Positions 7,396 to 16,823 are shown, counted from the stretch's first letter. The stretch: 39,343 nucleotides of DNA from an uncultured Lachnospiraceae bacterium (GCA_910583615.1 CAJTXP010000001.1:1-39343), one strand, 5' to 3'. A program made the numbers and translations. The notes: generated by a model from the letters alone, not told the origin.

Positions 7396-9402
7396 ATGAA
7401 ACCAGACAAAAAGAAGACAATGCCGTCCGGCGAGCCCAAAAGAGGCTTCGGAATCACGGAAAAACTCGTGTCAGCCATCGTGGGCAGCGTTATAATCGCA
7501 GTTGCGGTTCTGCTTGCAGTCGTTTATTTTCAGATGTCTCATGCACTTCTGGACAAGAGCGAAGATCTGCTGCAGACCACTACAGAACGTACGCTTCAGG
7601 AAACAAAAGCCTGGATGAACAGTACGCTGACCATGCTGGAAACTCAAAGAGACACCATCGAGTATGAAGATATGGACATCCTGGCCATGACCGATTACAT
7701 CAAACATACGGCAGGACAGAATGACGCTTATCCAGCCGGTCTGTATGTGGCGCTGACAGACGGCTCTCTGTATCACGCCTCTTTTGTGCCGGGACCGGAT
7801 TTTGACGCCACGGCAAAGAGCTGGTACCAGGACGGCCTCAAGTCGGAAGCTTTTATTCTGGGCGATGTGTATTTTGATGAAGACAGCCAGTCTTATGTCG
7901 TGGGAGCATCCGGAATGCTGAAAGACCGAAGCGGAGCCGTGCGGGGCGTCGCTGCCGCAGATGTATATCTGGATTCCATCTCCACGATCGTCAGCCAGGT
8001 GCAGATTGAAGACACCGGCGGCATCTTTCTGGTGGATACCCGGACAGATACCATCATCGGACACAAGGACCCGTCTGTAACCGGACAGATCCTGAGTAAA
8101 ATGGAAGAGGGAATGTACGCATACGCCAGCCGGCAGATCAGCGAGGGAAAGACAGGACTGTCCCTGTACGGCAATACCTACATCCAGGTAGAGCCCGTCC
8201 CGGGCAGCGACTGGACAGCGGTATCCTATGTTTCCAGAAGCGAGGTTCTGATGGAACTGCAGCAGCTGACCGTCAGCATGCTGCTCGTGGCGGTTCTGGC
8301 CATACTGGTGCTGATCGTTCTGGTCATCCTGCAGGTCCGGCGGGTCATCGGCCGTCCGGTCAGAGAACTGAGCCTTGTGGCTACCCGGATCGCCGAGGGA
8401 GAACTGGATCAGTCCATCCGTTACCAGTCCCGGGATGAACTTGGCATCCTGGCATATGACTTTAATCAGGTCACGCTCCGGCTTCGGGAATATGTCATCT
8501 ATATCAATGAAATCTCGGATGTGCTGCGTGAGATTGCAGGAGGCAATCTGAACTTTACTCTGAAAAATGAATACACCGGTGAATTTGAAAAAATAAAAGC
8601 CGCACTGGACGAAATTTCACGTGAACTGAACCATACCATGGGACAGCTGCATGCTGCTTCTAAAGATGTAGCTGCAGGCTCACAGCAGGTTGCCAACGGG
8701 GCAACGGCTCTGTCACAGGGCTCCACTGAACAGGCGGCTGAGGTAGACGGACTGGCGAGCCATATCAGTGCGGTTTCTGACAGTGTACATAAAATCGCCC
8801 AGGGCGCACAAAAAGCCAGCTCCATTTCTCAGGAATTGAAAGACGGGCTTTTGACCAGCAACGATAAGATGCAGAACCTGACAACCGTGATCCAGCGCAT
8901 CAGCGACAAGTCCACCCAGATCCACAAAATCGTCAAGACGATTGAAGACATTGCCTTTCAGACCAATATTCTGGCGTTAAACGCCGCCGTGGAAGCAGCA
9001 CGGGCAGGGGCCGCCGGAAAGGGATTTGCAGTCGTTGCCGACGAAGTCCGCAATCTGGCAGGTAAATCGTCAGCGGCGGCGCAGGAGACGACCGTCCTGC
9101 TGGGACAGACTGTGGATTCCATGGAGGAAGGCGTACAGGCAGTCCAGGATACGGCAGATTCCATGCTGGCAGTCATAGCCAATGCAGACGAGATGAGCAG
9201 CCTGATCGACGGAATTGCAGATTATACCAGACAGCAGGATGCGAACGCCGAAGAGATCACCCGCGGAATCGAACAGATCTCCACCGTTGTCCAGTCCAAT
9301 GTTGCTACTGCAGAAGAAAGCGCTTCTGCAAGTGAGGAACTGTCCGGCCAGGCTTCCATGCTGCGTGAACTGGTGAACAGGTTCCGGCTTCGGGAGCAGT
9401 AA
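7396..9402 (+). CDS. Methyl-accepting chemotaxis protein with dCache sensor
   Basis: A 668-residue transmembrane chemoreceptor. The first membrane helix is near residues 25-46, and the second near 293-314. Between them is a dCache-type extracellular domain with SWYQDGLKSEAFILGDVYFD, a usual ligand-pocket pattern for amino acids or other small molecules. A HAMP linker (about 314-367) and a long coiled-coil signalling domain follow. The conserved hairpin tip is IEDIAFQTNILALNAAVEAA then FAVVADEVRNLAGKS, near 516-555. It would signal through CheA/CheW to the flagellar motor; none of those genes is in the window. The start at 7396 follows AAGAAGGGAGTCTGTGAT. The ligand is unknown; nearness to ilvBN hints at amino acids but proves nothing. 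Confidence 0.95.
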   Translation: MKPDKKKTMPSGEPKRGFGITEKLVSAIVGSVIIAVAVLLAVVYFQMSHALLDKSEDLLQTTTERTLQETKAWMNSTLTMLETQRDTIEYEDMDILAMTDYIKHTAGQNDAYPAGLYVALTDGSLYHASFVPGPDFDATAKSWYQDGLKSEAFILGDVYFDEDSQSYVVGASGMLKDRSGAVRGVAAADVYLDSISTIVSQVQIEDTGGIFLVDTRTDTIIGHKDPSVTGQILSKMEEGMYAYASRQISEGKTGLSLYGNTYIQVEPVPGSDWTAVSYVSRSEVLMELQQLTVSMLLVAVLAILVLIVLVILQVRRVIGRPVRELSLVATRIAEGELDQSIRYQSRDELGILAYDFNQVTLRLREYVIYINEISDVLREIAGGNLNFTLKNEYTGEFEKIKAALDEISRELNHTMGQLHAASKDVAAGSQQVANGATALSQGSTEQAAEVDGLASHISAVSDSVHKIAQGAQKASSISQELKDGLLTSNDKMQNLTTVIQRISDKSTQIHKIVKTIEDIAFQTNILALNAAVEAARAGAAGKGFAVVADEVRNLAGKSSAAAQETTVLLGQTVDSMEEGVQAVQDTADSMLAVIANADEMSSLIDGIADYTRQQDANAEEITRGIEQISTVVQSNVATAEESASASEELSGQASMLRELVNRFRLREQ

Positions 9403-9438
9403 AAGCATCCGAAGAAAGCGGAAAGCATGGTTTTTCAG

Positions 9439-9487
9439 AAAGCCCGGCTGAGCCAGACCATGGAAGGTCCGGTTCAGCCGGGCTTTT
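9439..9487 (+). terminator. Terminator between convergent genes
   Basis: AAAGCCCGGCTGA (9439-9451) pairs perfectly with TCAGCCGGGCTTT (9474-9486), with a T-run on the plus strand. It ends the chemoreceptor transcript, and could also serve the converging kinase gene. Confidence 0.85.
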
Positions 9488-9518
9488 AAGTCATCGGCAG
9501 TACTGTATCCGGTTGTGC

Positions 9519-10889
9519 TTAATCCGGAATGATCAACAGCACATGGAGGATAAATACTTTCTCCTGTATCTCAATATTCATGGCGCCGCCATATTTTTCA
9601 GCTACTTTTTTTACATTCGACAGGCCGGTCCCATTTTTGAAGGCGCCGTTTCCGTGAAAGCTGTTTCGAATTTCCAGCATAAGGAAATCCCCCTGGATAC
9701 GCCCGGATACGTGGATGAATTTTTCTGTCTCCGTCCCCATACTTTTACATGCATGAATGGCGTTGTCCAGCGCGTTTGAAAGGACAATGCAGATATCGAT
9801 ATCCCGCAGGCCGCAGGGATACGGCAGAAAGAGGGAGCAGCTCACGCCGATCCCCATGCTCTTTGCAAGCCCCAGTTTATTTCCCGCCAGAATATCCACT
9901 ACCGGATTGTTGGTGCTGCAGGGAAATGACATCTTTTCCGCCATATCGTCCAGATCTTCCATATAGTTTACCGCCTCTTCCAGTTTCCCGCCCTGCAGAA
10001 GATTTTTTACCACTGCAATGTGGTTCCTGATATCATGGCGAAACGATTTTGTCTCATCGTAACGGGCCTTCGCTTCCTCCACATACTGGTTCAGGGAATG
10101 CTCTTCCTGTTCCAGCAGCGACAATTCCGTGCTGAGGCGGAAATTCTGCTGCAGCTTTTTATAAGAAAACAGGATGCAGAACAGGCCGGCAAGCCCCAGA
10201 ACATACATGGCAAGCAGCTGCCCCTGGCTGATCAGATATCCCGCAGGTCCTTCCTCCATCAGAACCTCAAACTGAAATTCAAATGCAAGCATACTGATGT
10301 ACTCGTTCATCATAAATATCATCAGGATCGGAATGAGGGTCAAAAACATCTGCTGCATGTCTGCCGCGGCAGAAAAGGAATCCGAAACGTCCCTGGGATA
10401 CAGAACGTCCCAGGAAAAACAGCGGTACACCACACCATAGCACAACCCGCTCAATACCAGCGACGCCGCCCCTCTGGCCAGCATGGCCGCAGCGCCGTCC
10501 GGATCGCGGAACACAGCGGGCATCCATGGACCGCAAAGATTCATCATGGTTTCCCCGATTCCAAAGCAGAGCTGCATGATTTCAATCGTCAAAGCCGCAT
10601 ACAGAAGGGCGGACTTCGCATCCGCATAACAGGCAAACATCCCGTATGCTGTAAACAGCAGGACAAACACCCCGAAACCGGCGAGCGTTCTAACCGGAAC
10701 AAACTCATTGATCATCACCGCACATACCGCAAACAGGAAATAAAAAGGAGGCCACATGTTCTTTTTCAGAATTTTTGCCAGAAGGTAAAGCTGGAACGAT
10801 GTCCCGATCAGGTTCAGAATCAAGTTCAGACCATAAAACCCCATCCCGGATTCCGTCATCCTATTGAAATAACCGAAATACTCCGCCAT
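9519..10889 (-). CDS. AgrC-like sensor histidine kinase (GHKL type)
   Basis: A 456-residue membrane kinase. About six hydrophobic helices fill the first ~230 residues (for example NLILNLIGTSFQLYLLAKIL and VLGLAGLFCILFSYKKL). The phosphoacceptor motif is SFRHDIRNHIAVVKNLL (His near residue 284). Then come the N-box VLSNALDNAIHACKS and the G-box NGTGLSNVKKVAEKYGG. This is the HPK10/GHKL layout of AgrC and related peptide-sensing kinases, paired with the LytTR regulator just upstream. I prefer ATG 10889 over the in-frame GTG at 10913. The only ribosome-binding candidate is the run of 12 G at 10909-10898, eight bases before the ATG. No signal-peptide precursor gene was found nearby. Confidence 0.9.
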   Translation of the reverse strand: MAEYFGYFNRMTESGMGFYGLNLILNLIGTSFQLYLLAKILKKNMWPPFYFLFAVCAVMINEFVPVRTLAGFGVFVLLFTAYGMFACYADAKSALLYAALTIEIMQLCFGIGETMMNLCGPWMPAVFRDPDGAAAMLARGAASLVLSGLCYGVVYRCFSWDVLYPRDVSDSFSAAADMQQMFLTLIPILMIFMMNEYISMLAFEFQFEVLMEEGPAGYLISQGQLLAMYVLGLAGLFCILFSYKKLQQNFRLSTELSLLEQEEHSLNQYVEEAKARYDETKSFRHDIRNHIAVVKNLLQGGKLEEAVNYMEDLDDMAEKMSFPCSTNNPVVDILAGNKLGLAKSMGIGVSCSLFLPYPCGLRDIDICIVLSNALDNAIHACKSMGTETEKFIHVSGRIQGDFLMLEIRNSFHGNGAFKNGTGLSNVKKVAEKYGGAMNIEIQEKVFILHVLLIIPD

Positions 10890-10897
10890 CTTATCTG

Positions 10898-10909
10898 CCC
10901 CCCCCCCCC
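10898..10909 (-). repeat. Homopolymer of 12 G (minus strand) at the kinase ribosome site
   Basis: Twelve consecutive C on the plus strand, so G12 in the mRNA, eight bases before ATG 10889. It replaces a normal Shine-Dalgarno. If the GTG at 10913 were used, the tract would be inside the reading frame. Confidence 0.9.
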
Positions 10910-10962
10910 GCACACAAATGCTCTCTGTCTCTGCCGTTCCCTCACGGATTTGCCCGAACCGC

Positions 10963-11667
10963 TCAGATATTCTTCATATACTGCAGGACCACGCTGGAAA
11001 ACTCCCGGTTCCGCAGCCGTGATACGGGAACTTCCCTGCCGTTATCCATATATGCCGTACCGTTTTTATAGCCTTTTAAATGCTTCAGGTTGATGAGATA
11101 GCTCCTGTGGCACCGGAAAAAACGGTCGTCCAGTTTTGTTTCCAGATGTTCAATCCGCTCATAATAATCCACAACCTCGCCGGACGTCAGATTCAGATAG
11201 ATTTTCCGGTCTATGATCTCACAGAAAACAATCTCATCCTTCCGGATGATGCGGCTCTCATACCCCTTCTGCACGAGCAGGCGGTCTTCGCCGGCGCTGC
11301 GCATGGAAGCCAGACAGCGCTCCATGGTTTTCTCAAACTGCGCCTCATCGACCGGTTTGACCAGATAATCATAGGCCTGTACCTCAAACGACTGGAACAC
11401 CATCTCTTTCAGTACCGTGATGAAGATCAGAAACCCCTGGAACCGATCGGCCCGGAGCCTCCTTGCCGTCTCCATGCCGTCGATCTCCTTCATCTGGATA
11501 TCCAGAAACAGAATGTCGATGGGCCCGCCGTACTTCAGAAGCTCTTCGCCTCCGGCAAACGTCCGAAGGCTGATCTCCCTGTTCTTCTTACGAAAAAATT
11601 CAGAGACCAGAGCCTTGATCTGTTCGGACATATATGGTTCATCATCGCAGACTGCAATATGGATCAA
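10963..11667 (-). CDS. LytTR-family response regulator (AgrA/ComE type)
   Basis: A 234-residue regulator. The receiver domain has acidic residues in VCDDEPY (8-9), the phosphorylation site in DILFLDIQMKEIDG (near Asp 55), and YDYLVKPVD with the conserved lysine. A LytTR DNA-binding domain fills the C-terminal ~100 residues (RFFRCHRSYLINLKHLKGY). The start codon is TTG at 11667 after GAGGAGGTGGCGCA, and there is no better ATG. It is read from the promoter at 11699-11727 and followed by its kinase 73 bases later. AgrA-type regulators typically control peptide or quorum-responsive genes. A link to the adjacent ABC transporter at 11798-14952 is likely by position but not shown. Confidence 0.93.
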   Translation of the reverse strand: MIHIAVCDDEPYMSEQIKALVSEFFRKKNREISLRTFAGGEELLKYGGPIDILFLDIQMKEIDGMETARRLRADRFQGFLIFITVLKEMVFQSFEVQAYDYLVKPVDEAQFEKTMERCLASMRSAGEDRLLVQKGYESRIIRKDEIVFCEIIDRKIYLNLTSGEVVDYYERIEHLETKLDDRFFRCHRSYLINLKHLKGYKNGTAYMDNGREVPVSRLRNREFSSVVLQYMKNI

Positions 11668-11698
11668 TGCGCCACCTCCTCACCATACGGAATATCTT

Positions 11699-11727
11699 AT
11701 TATAGTCTTCCTGAAACGGCAAAACAA
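11699..11727 (-). promoter_or_regulatory. Promoter of the LytTR regulator/kinase operon
   Basis: TTGTTT (11727-11722), a 17-base spacer and a perfect TATAAT (11704-11699) on the minus strand, about 30 bases before the TTG start. Confidence 0.7.
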
Positions 11728-11797
11728 TCCCATTGCTGTGAAATACGTTCTGAATGATGCAGAATACCGTATATCATGTCAATCGCTCAGGATCATT

Positions 11798-14191
11798 TCA
11801 CCCCTGCGCCCTGATCTGCTCCACCAGAGAAAGCCTTCCGGTATAATGGACCGCGCAGACCGAGAACACCGCCTGCACCAGAAACAGCGCGGCTGCAAAC
11901 AGCAGGATCGGAAACACCGGGAAATGATATGTGAGCTTTCCGAACATGCCGGTCCGGGCAAACATCCGGCATACAATCAGGCTGCATGCCGTCCCCAGCG
12001 TCAGAGTCGCAAACAGCGAGATCCCCACATAGTACAGGCACTCAAAAGACAGCATCCTGGACAGCTGCCGGCCGCTCATTCCGACGGACTGGAACACGCC
12101 GAACTCCTGCTGACGGACGAGAAGGTTGGTGATCAGCGTGTTGGCAAGATTGATCAGGGCAAACACGAAGACAAAGACCAGAATGCTGTAGAGCCGGGTC
12201 AGTTCCCCCCGCATGCCCACCTCCAGTTCAGCCGCCAGATCCTCCAGTCCGGAAACGGCCACCCGCTCATCGGATACGGCGCCAAATACCGCCCGCCGGA
12301 GCTCTTTGCTGTCCTGCTCTGTGTGAACATTCACATAACCGGTAAAATCCGATATTTCCGGATAAAGCGCAGACAGTTCTTCCTCTGGCAGAATAAAATA
12401 ATGAGCCGAATTGCCGACCGGAACATGCGCCACAATCCCCATCACGGTATACGTTTTGGACCGTCCATTATAGCAGGAAACCGTAATGGTATCCCCAACC
12501 TGATATTCGGTTCTGTAAATTTCTTTCAGAGCACTGCCTGACGGGCAGACCAGGATGCCGTCTCCGTCAAGAAGCCGGCGGTAATCCGCGGTTCCGTCGA
12601 GAACCGTCTCTCCCGCATACATCCCGGCCATATCCTCTTTGGAAATCCCCCTGACGATAAAAGGCTCATGCTCCCGGTTCCCCGGAATGGCGCTGATCTC
12701 GGGAATTTCCACGCAGGCCATGCTGTAGGCCGTGATGCGGTCCACGCCCGGAATGGCGGCAAGCTCTTCCTGCAGGCTCCGCCCCAGAGGATTCTCTTTC
12801 TGCATCTTAACAAATTCCCCGCCCGCATAGTCCTCATACTGCAGAAGATACTGGCTCCGGTCTCCAAACTGGGACTGGGCCATTTCTTTCAGGTCCACGG
12901 ATTCTGCGCAGGCGGAAACGCACAGAAGCAGAATTCCGGTCAGACTGAGAGACAGGGCCGTTACGAACGCTTTTCTGCGGTTCCGGGAGAAATTCATCAG
13001 GGCCAGGCGGGCCATGGTCAGGCGTTGGCGGCGCTGCCTGGAAACGCCGCGTCCCTGATACCCGGAACCGGCGGCAGTCCGGACGGCGTCCATGGCGGAT
13101 ACCTTTCCCACCATGGACAAAGGCCTCCTGGTGGCGATCAAAACCATTCCATAGGTCAGGATGGAAATGACCGCCGCAGACAGAAGATTGTCCCGCCAGG
13201 ACCAGTAGCCGGGCACGACAGCCAGCGCGATCACGGCTGCAAGAATCAGTCCGGGCGGAACCGCCATGGCGGTCAGAACGCGCCGTTCCCGCTTTACTAC
13301 CCGTTTTAACTGTTTCGGCGTTGTTCCCAGCACCTTCAGGCGTCCGTATTCCCGCATTTTTCCCATGACGGAGATGTAGAAAATGTTGTAAATGACAATG
13401 GCGCAGATGACAGCGATCAGGACCGACAGGACGTAAATCTCCATCCCGCTTCCCAGATAAAGGTCCACCATTCCAAAGTAGCTGGAACTGTAAAAAGTCC
13501 GGTCCTCTGGAATTCCCATTTCTGCAAAAAACCTTTCGATATCTGCTCGAAGCTTCGCCGTCTCCATTTCCCGGCTCCCGGCGAAGCGGAACCGCAGCTC
13601 ATAAGGAGCCCTGCGGCTGCCTGGATCCACGGCGGTTTCCGAGATCCAGACTGTAAAAATCCGGCTGTTGTTCTCCGCTTCCAGGATGCCTGTAACGGTA
13701 TAGTTTTTTTCACCGCCGCCCAGGTCCAGAAGAATCGTCTGTCCCACTTCTTCCGGAAGGCCAAAACAGCGGAAAAAAGAGCGCTCCACACACAGCTCAT
13801 TTTCCGTCTGTGGATAGGCGCCGGTGATCTCCCCGAAGCCCATCAAGTCCATCATCTCCGGGCTGACAAAACTGATGTTGCATACGCTGTCTTCATAACG
13901 GACCGAACCGGCGTCCGCCATACAGCCCCATTTTTCAAACTGCCCTGCATCCACAAGCCGAAGCACCTCTTCCCGGGTCAGCCCGTCGCAGCCGGCCTGA
14001 TACTGCCCCAGGATGGCGTCCAGCGTCTTCTTCTGCTGTGCAGAATAGAGAAAGCAAAGAGTTCCCATGAGACAGACGGCAAGCGCAATGGTCATAACGG
14101 TAAAAATGCTCCGCCGCCTGTCGGCTTTCAGGCTCCGTCCTGCCAGTTTCTTTTCCACACCGCTGGTGTCGTTTTCAAAAGGCCATATCAT
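11798..14191 (-). CDS. FtsX/MacB-type ABC transporter permease
   Basis: A 797-residue permease with two FtsX-type units. A membrane helix near residues 29-50 is followed by a large extracellular domain. Three helices lie around 255-360 (VLSVLIAVICAIVIYNIFYI), then a second helix near 410-430. A second extracellular domain comes next, and a final three-helix bundle near 665-790 (LVFVFVFALINLANTLITNL). The KVLGTTPKQLKRVV and SVGMSGRQLSRML segments after the helices are hallmarks of the family. Its start overlaps the end of the ATPase gene by four bases (ATGA), so they are co-translated. Such transporters act by mechanotransmission or by freeing bound antimicrobial peptides (family knowledge). 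The substrate here is unknown. Confidence 0.92.
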   Translation of the reverse strand: MIWPFENDTSGVEKKLAGRSLKADRRRSIFTVMTIALAVCLMGTLCFLYSAQQKKTLDAILGQYQAGCDGLTREEVLRLVDAGQFEKWGCMADAGSVRYEDSVCNISFVSPEMMDLMGFGEITGAYPQTENELCVERSFFRCFGLPEEVGQTILLDLGGGEKNYTVTGILEAENNSRIFTVWISETAVDPGSRRAPYELRFRFAGSREMETAKLRADIERFFAEMGIPEDRTFYSSSYFGMVDLYLGSGMEIYVLSVLIAVICAIVIYNIFYISVMGKMREYGRLKVLGTTPKQLKRVVKRERRVLTAMAVPPGLILAAVIALAVVPGYWSWRDNLLSAAVISILTYGMVLIATRRPLSMVGKVSAMDAVRTAAGSGYQGRGVSRQRRQRLTMARLALMNFSRNRRKAFVTALSLSLTGILLLCVSACAESVDLKEMAQSQFGDRSQYLLQYEDYAGGEFVKMQKENPLGRSLQEELAAIPGVDRITAYSMACVEIPEISAIPGNREHEPFIVRGISKEDMAGMYAGETVLDGTADYRRLLDGDGILVCPSGSALKEIYRTEYQVGDTITVSCYNGRSKTYTVMGIVAHVPVGNSAHYFILPEEELSALYPEISDFTGYVNVHTEQDSKELRRAVFGAVSDERVAVSGLEDLAAELEVGMRGELTRLYSILVFVFVFALINLANTLITNLLVRQQEFGVFQSVGMSGRQLSRMLSFECLYYVGISLFATLTLGTACSLIVCRMFARTGMFGKLTYHFPVFPILLFAAALFLVQAVFSVCAVHYTGRLSLVEQIRAQG

Positions 14192-14952
14192 GATCTGCCG
14201 CCTCCCTCATAAAGCAGCGCCCCTTCGCTGCCGCCTGACGGCGCCTCTTCGGAAGACATTCCAAAAGCGTCCCGCGCCTGCCGCCCTTCTTCCGCAATCC
14301 TGCCGTCCTCAATGCGGATGATGCGGTCGGCAAGCTGGGCGATCTCGTTGTTGTGGGTAATCATGACAATGGTCTGGTTAAATTCCATGCTGGTGCGTTT
14401 TAAAAGGCCCAGCACATCCGCGCTGGTCCTGGAATCCAGATTGCCGGTGGGTTCGTCCGCCAGGATGATGGCCGGCTTGGTGATCAGGGCCCGGGCGATG
14501 GCAACGCGCTGCTGCTGCCCTCCGGAGAGGTTATTGGGCATGTGGTTAAGCTTCTCTTCCAAAGCAAGCATCTTCACAATCTCATCCATGAATTTCCCGT
14601 CTGCCGTGTCGCCGTCCAGTTCCACCGGCAGGACAATATTTTCATAGACATTCAGGATCGGTACAAGGTTATAGTTCTGAAAGATAAAACCAATGTTGCG
14701 GCGGCGGAAGATGGTCAGCTCCTCATCGTTTTTTTTCGCCAGATCGTCTCCGCGCACAATGACGCTGCCGGAGGTCGGCGTATCCAGCCCGCCCATCATA
14801 TGGAGCAGGGTGGATTTGCCGCTGCCGGAGGTTCCCACCACCGCCACAAATTCCCCCTGTTCCACCGACAGGCTGACGCCGTCCAGAGCGCGGGTGATAT
14901 TGGGCTCACTGCCGTAATGCTTTTTCAAGTCAATGGCCTGCAATACATTCAT
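14188..14952 (-). CDS. ABC transporter ATP-binding protein (MacB/LolD/BceA type)
   Basis: The 254-residue ATPase that powers the permease downstream. Walker A is VGTSGSGKSTLLHMMGG (near residues 37-53), the Q-loop is FIFQNYNLVP, the signature is LSGGQQQRVAIARAL, Walker B is PAIILADEPTG, and the H-loop is IVMITHNNEIA. A ~25-residue low-complexity tail follows the core. I take ATG 14952 as the start because AAAGGAG sits nine bases upstream; a TTG six bases earlier is the only longer option. The promoter at 15038-15066 contains direct repeats matching an OmpR-type regulator site, pointing to control by the regulator at 16128-16817. Confidence 0.94.
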   Translation of the reverse strand: MNVLQAIDLKKHYGSEPNITRALDGVSLSVEQGEFVAVVGTSGSGKSTLLHMMGGLDTPTSGSVIVRGDDLAKKNDEELTIFRRRNIGFIFQNYNLVPILNVYENIVLPVELDGDTADGKFMDEIVKMLALEEKLNHMPNNLSGGQQQRVAIARALITKPAIILADEPTGNLDSRTSADVLGLLKRTSMEFNQTIVMITHNNEIAQLADRIIRIEDGRIAEEGRQARDAFGMSSEEAPSGGSEGALLYEGGGRS

Positions 14953-15037
14953 AGTCAAATACTCCTTTCCTTATCCCGGTTCTGCATGTTCAGGATGTAC
15001 CGGCATCCCCCTGCAGTCATTCGCCGTTGATAAGGAT

Positions 15038-15067
15038 ATTGTAAACTACAAATGTCACAGAAATGTC
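15038..15067 (-). promoter_or_regulatory. ABC promoter with 11-bp direct repeats
   Basis: On the minus strand GACATTT occurs twice with an 11-bp period (15067-15061 and 15056-15050). The repeats overlap where a -35 would lie for the -10 TACAAT at 15043-15038. This is the usual half-site geometry of OmpR/PhoB-family regulators, and the likely binder is the regulator encoded at 16128-16817. Confidence 0.6.
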
Positions 15068-15099
15068 CGCGGCTGCAGAAAACAGATACAAAAAATCCC

Positions 15100-16131
15100 T
15101 TATCTCCAGGGAAGGAAAACAGAAAATGTGGAACCCCTTCCAACTTCCGAAGACACCTTGATGTAGCCGCCCTGCCGCGTGACAATTTCACGGGCCAGAT
15201 AAAGGCCGATGCCCACTCCCTGTTCCCCGTGTACTTCATCCTCCCGGTAAAAACGCCGGAAGACGGCGGCCTGATGACTCTCCGGAATGCCTTTGCCGGT
15301 ATCGGACACATCCAGCTTGACATACATTTCCCACTGTTCCACTGAAATGCGGACTGCACCTCCCGCCGGAGTATACTTCACCGCATTATCCAGAAGATTA
15401 AACAGGGCCTCCGCCGTCCATTTGCTGTCATGGAAAAGGCGCAGGCCATCCGGGCAGTCCACTGTCACGGAAATATCTTTTTTCTCCGCCGCATACACAA
15501 TACCGCTGCAGGCCATGGCCAGAGTATCCATCAGGAGGCTGTCTTTCTTTTCCAGGCGAATCGTCCCGATTTCCAGACGGGAGGTCCGCACAAGGGATTG
15601 AAAAAGAAATTCCAGCTTGTCCGTCTGGCTGCGGATGCCCTGCAGGAATTCCCACCGCTCTTCCTCTGCGACCGGTCTTGTAAGCAGCGTGTCCGTCACC
15701 ATTTTCAGGTTGCTTACCGGTGTCTTCACCTGATGGGAGACATCGGATATCAGCATCTGCAGCTCCTGCCGTTCCTCATCCACTTTCCGGCGGTTCTCCT
15801 GCATGATGCCGTACAGCCGCGAAAGGCGGTAATGGATACGGGCAAACAGTGTTTCCCTGTCCGCGGCACGCACAGGTTCTTCTCCTTCGCTTATCATCCG
15901 GTCTATGGACCTGCACAGCTCTCCTGTAAATACAGCAAGCCGTTTGCCGAAAAACAGCATCAGGAAAAACAGCCAGATGAGGGCGCAGGCTGTCAGCAGT
16001 ACGCCGGTCATCAGCACCCGCCGTTCGCCTGTCCAGACAAAGAGAACGGCGCAGACGGCCAGCATGGAAACCGCCATACTTCCGCAGATCAGCAGGAACC
16101 CCCTTTTTACAGAGATCCGTCCCGGATTCAT
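15100..16131 (-). CDS. Sensor histidine kinase (HisKA/HATPase)
   Basis: A 343-residue membrane kinase. Two helices (about residues 12-30 and 38-56) flank almost no extracellular loop, so it is an intramembrane-sensing type, often dependent on a partner transporter. The H-box is DVSHQVKTPVSNLKMV, the N-box EALFNLLDNAVKYTP, then DTGKGIPE and GVGIGLYLAREIV. I start at ATG 16131, which overlaps the regulator's TGA as ATGA and has GGGAGGCGGGAGAAC upstream; the 16152 start has no good ribosome site. The kinase is coupled to the regulator and next to an FtsX-type ABC transporter, the arrangement of peptide-antibiotic sensing modules such as BceRS-BceAB. Confidence 0.93.
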   Translation of the reverse strand: MNPGRISVKRGFLLICGSMAVSMLAVCAVLFVWTGERRVLMTGVLLTACALIWLFFLMLFFGKRLAVFTGELCRSIDRMISEGEEPVRAADRETLFARIHYRLSRLYGIMQENRRKVDEERQELQMLISDVSHQVKTPVSNLKMVTDTLLTRPVAEEERWEFLQGIRSQTDKLEFLFQSLVRTSRLEIGTIRLEKKDSLLMDTLAMACSGIVYAAEKKDISVTVDCPDGLRLFHDSKWTAEALFNLLDNAVKYTPAGGAVRISVEQWEMYVKLDVSDTGKGIPESHQAAVFRRFYREDEVHGEQGVGIGLYLAREIVTRQGGYIKVSSEVGRGSTFSVFLPWR

Positions 16132-16817
16132 GTTCTCCCGCCTCCCATCCATTGATATCCAATCCCGTAAATCGTCTTAATATACGTGTCGCCTTCCGCT
16201 TCAATCTTACTTCGGATACGGCTGACGGAGGTCGTCAGCGTATGTTCGTCCACATAATGTTCCTCCGCATCCCACAGCCTTTCCAAAAGCCGCTGCCTGG
16301 TCAGAATCTGTTTTGGATTTTTGCAGAAAAGATACAGCATCTTATACTCCATGGGGGAAAGCGCAAGAGATTTCCCGTTCAGCGAGGCAGACTGTTCTGA
16401 AAAGTTCAGGAACAGTCTGCCGTCATCATAAAAATCCTTTATCAGCCCCCTGCGTTCCAACATGGCGAACATTGCCCGAATTTTCCGCAGCAGGGCGCCA
16501 ATGGAAAAGGGCTTGGTAATGTAATCCACCGCCCCGGCTTCATAACCCTGGATCTGCTCGCTCTCCTGGTCATTGGCCGTCAGGAAAATCACCAGCGTGT
16601 CTGAGTTCTCCAGCTTGATGCGCCTGCACAGGTCATAGCCGCTGCCGTCCGGCAGGTTGATATCCAGAAGCACCAGGTCGTATTCCGTCCGGGCCAGAGC
16701 TTCGGCGGCTGTACCTGCGTTCAGAGCCGATACCGTATCGTAACCCTCAGAAATCAGGTTGTAAGTCAGCGTTTTATTTAAAAGGGCGTCGTCCTCCACC
16801 AGCAAAATTTTCCTCAT
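16128..16817 (-). CDS. OmpR-family response regulator
   Basis: A 229-residue regulator with a receiver domain (LLVEDDALLN, phosphorylation site in YDLVLLDINLPDGSG, lysine in VDYITKPFS). A winged-helix DNA-binding domain ends TLTTSVSRIRSKIEAEGDTY then TIYGIGYQW. I use ATG 16817, six bases after GGAGG; ATG 16823 sits directly on the ribosome site. It is the first gene of the regulator-kinase pair. The likely target is the promoter with GACATTT repeats at 15038-15067 before the ABC genes. Confidence 0.93.
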   Translation of the reverse strand: MRKILLVEDDALLNKTLTYNLISEGYDTVSALNAGTAAEALARTEYDLVLLDINLPDGSGYDLCRRIKLENSDTLVIFLTANDQESEQIQGYEAGAVDYITKPFSIGALLRKIRAMFAMLERRGLIKDFYDDGRLFLNFSEQSASLNGKSLALSPMEYKMLYLFCKNPKQILTRQRLLERLWDAEEHYVDEHTLTTSVSRIRSKIEAEGDTYIKTIYGIGYQWMGGGRT

Positions 16818-16823
16818 GTCCAT

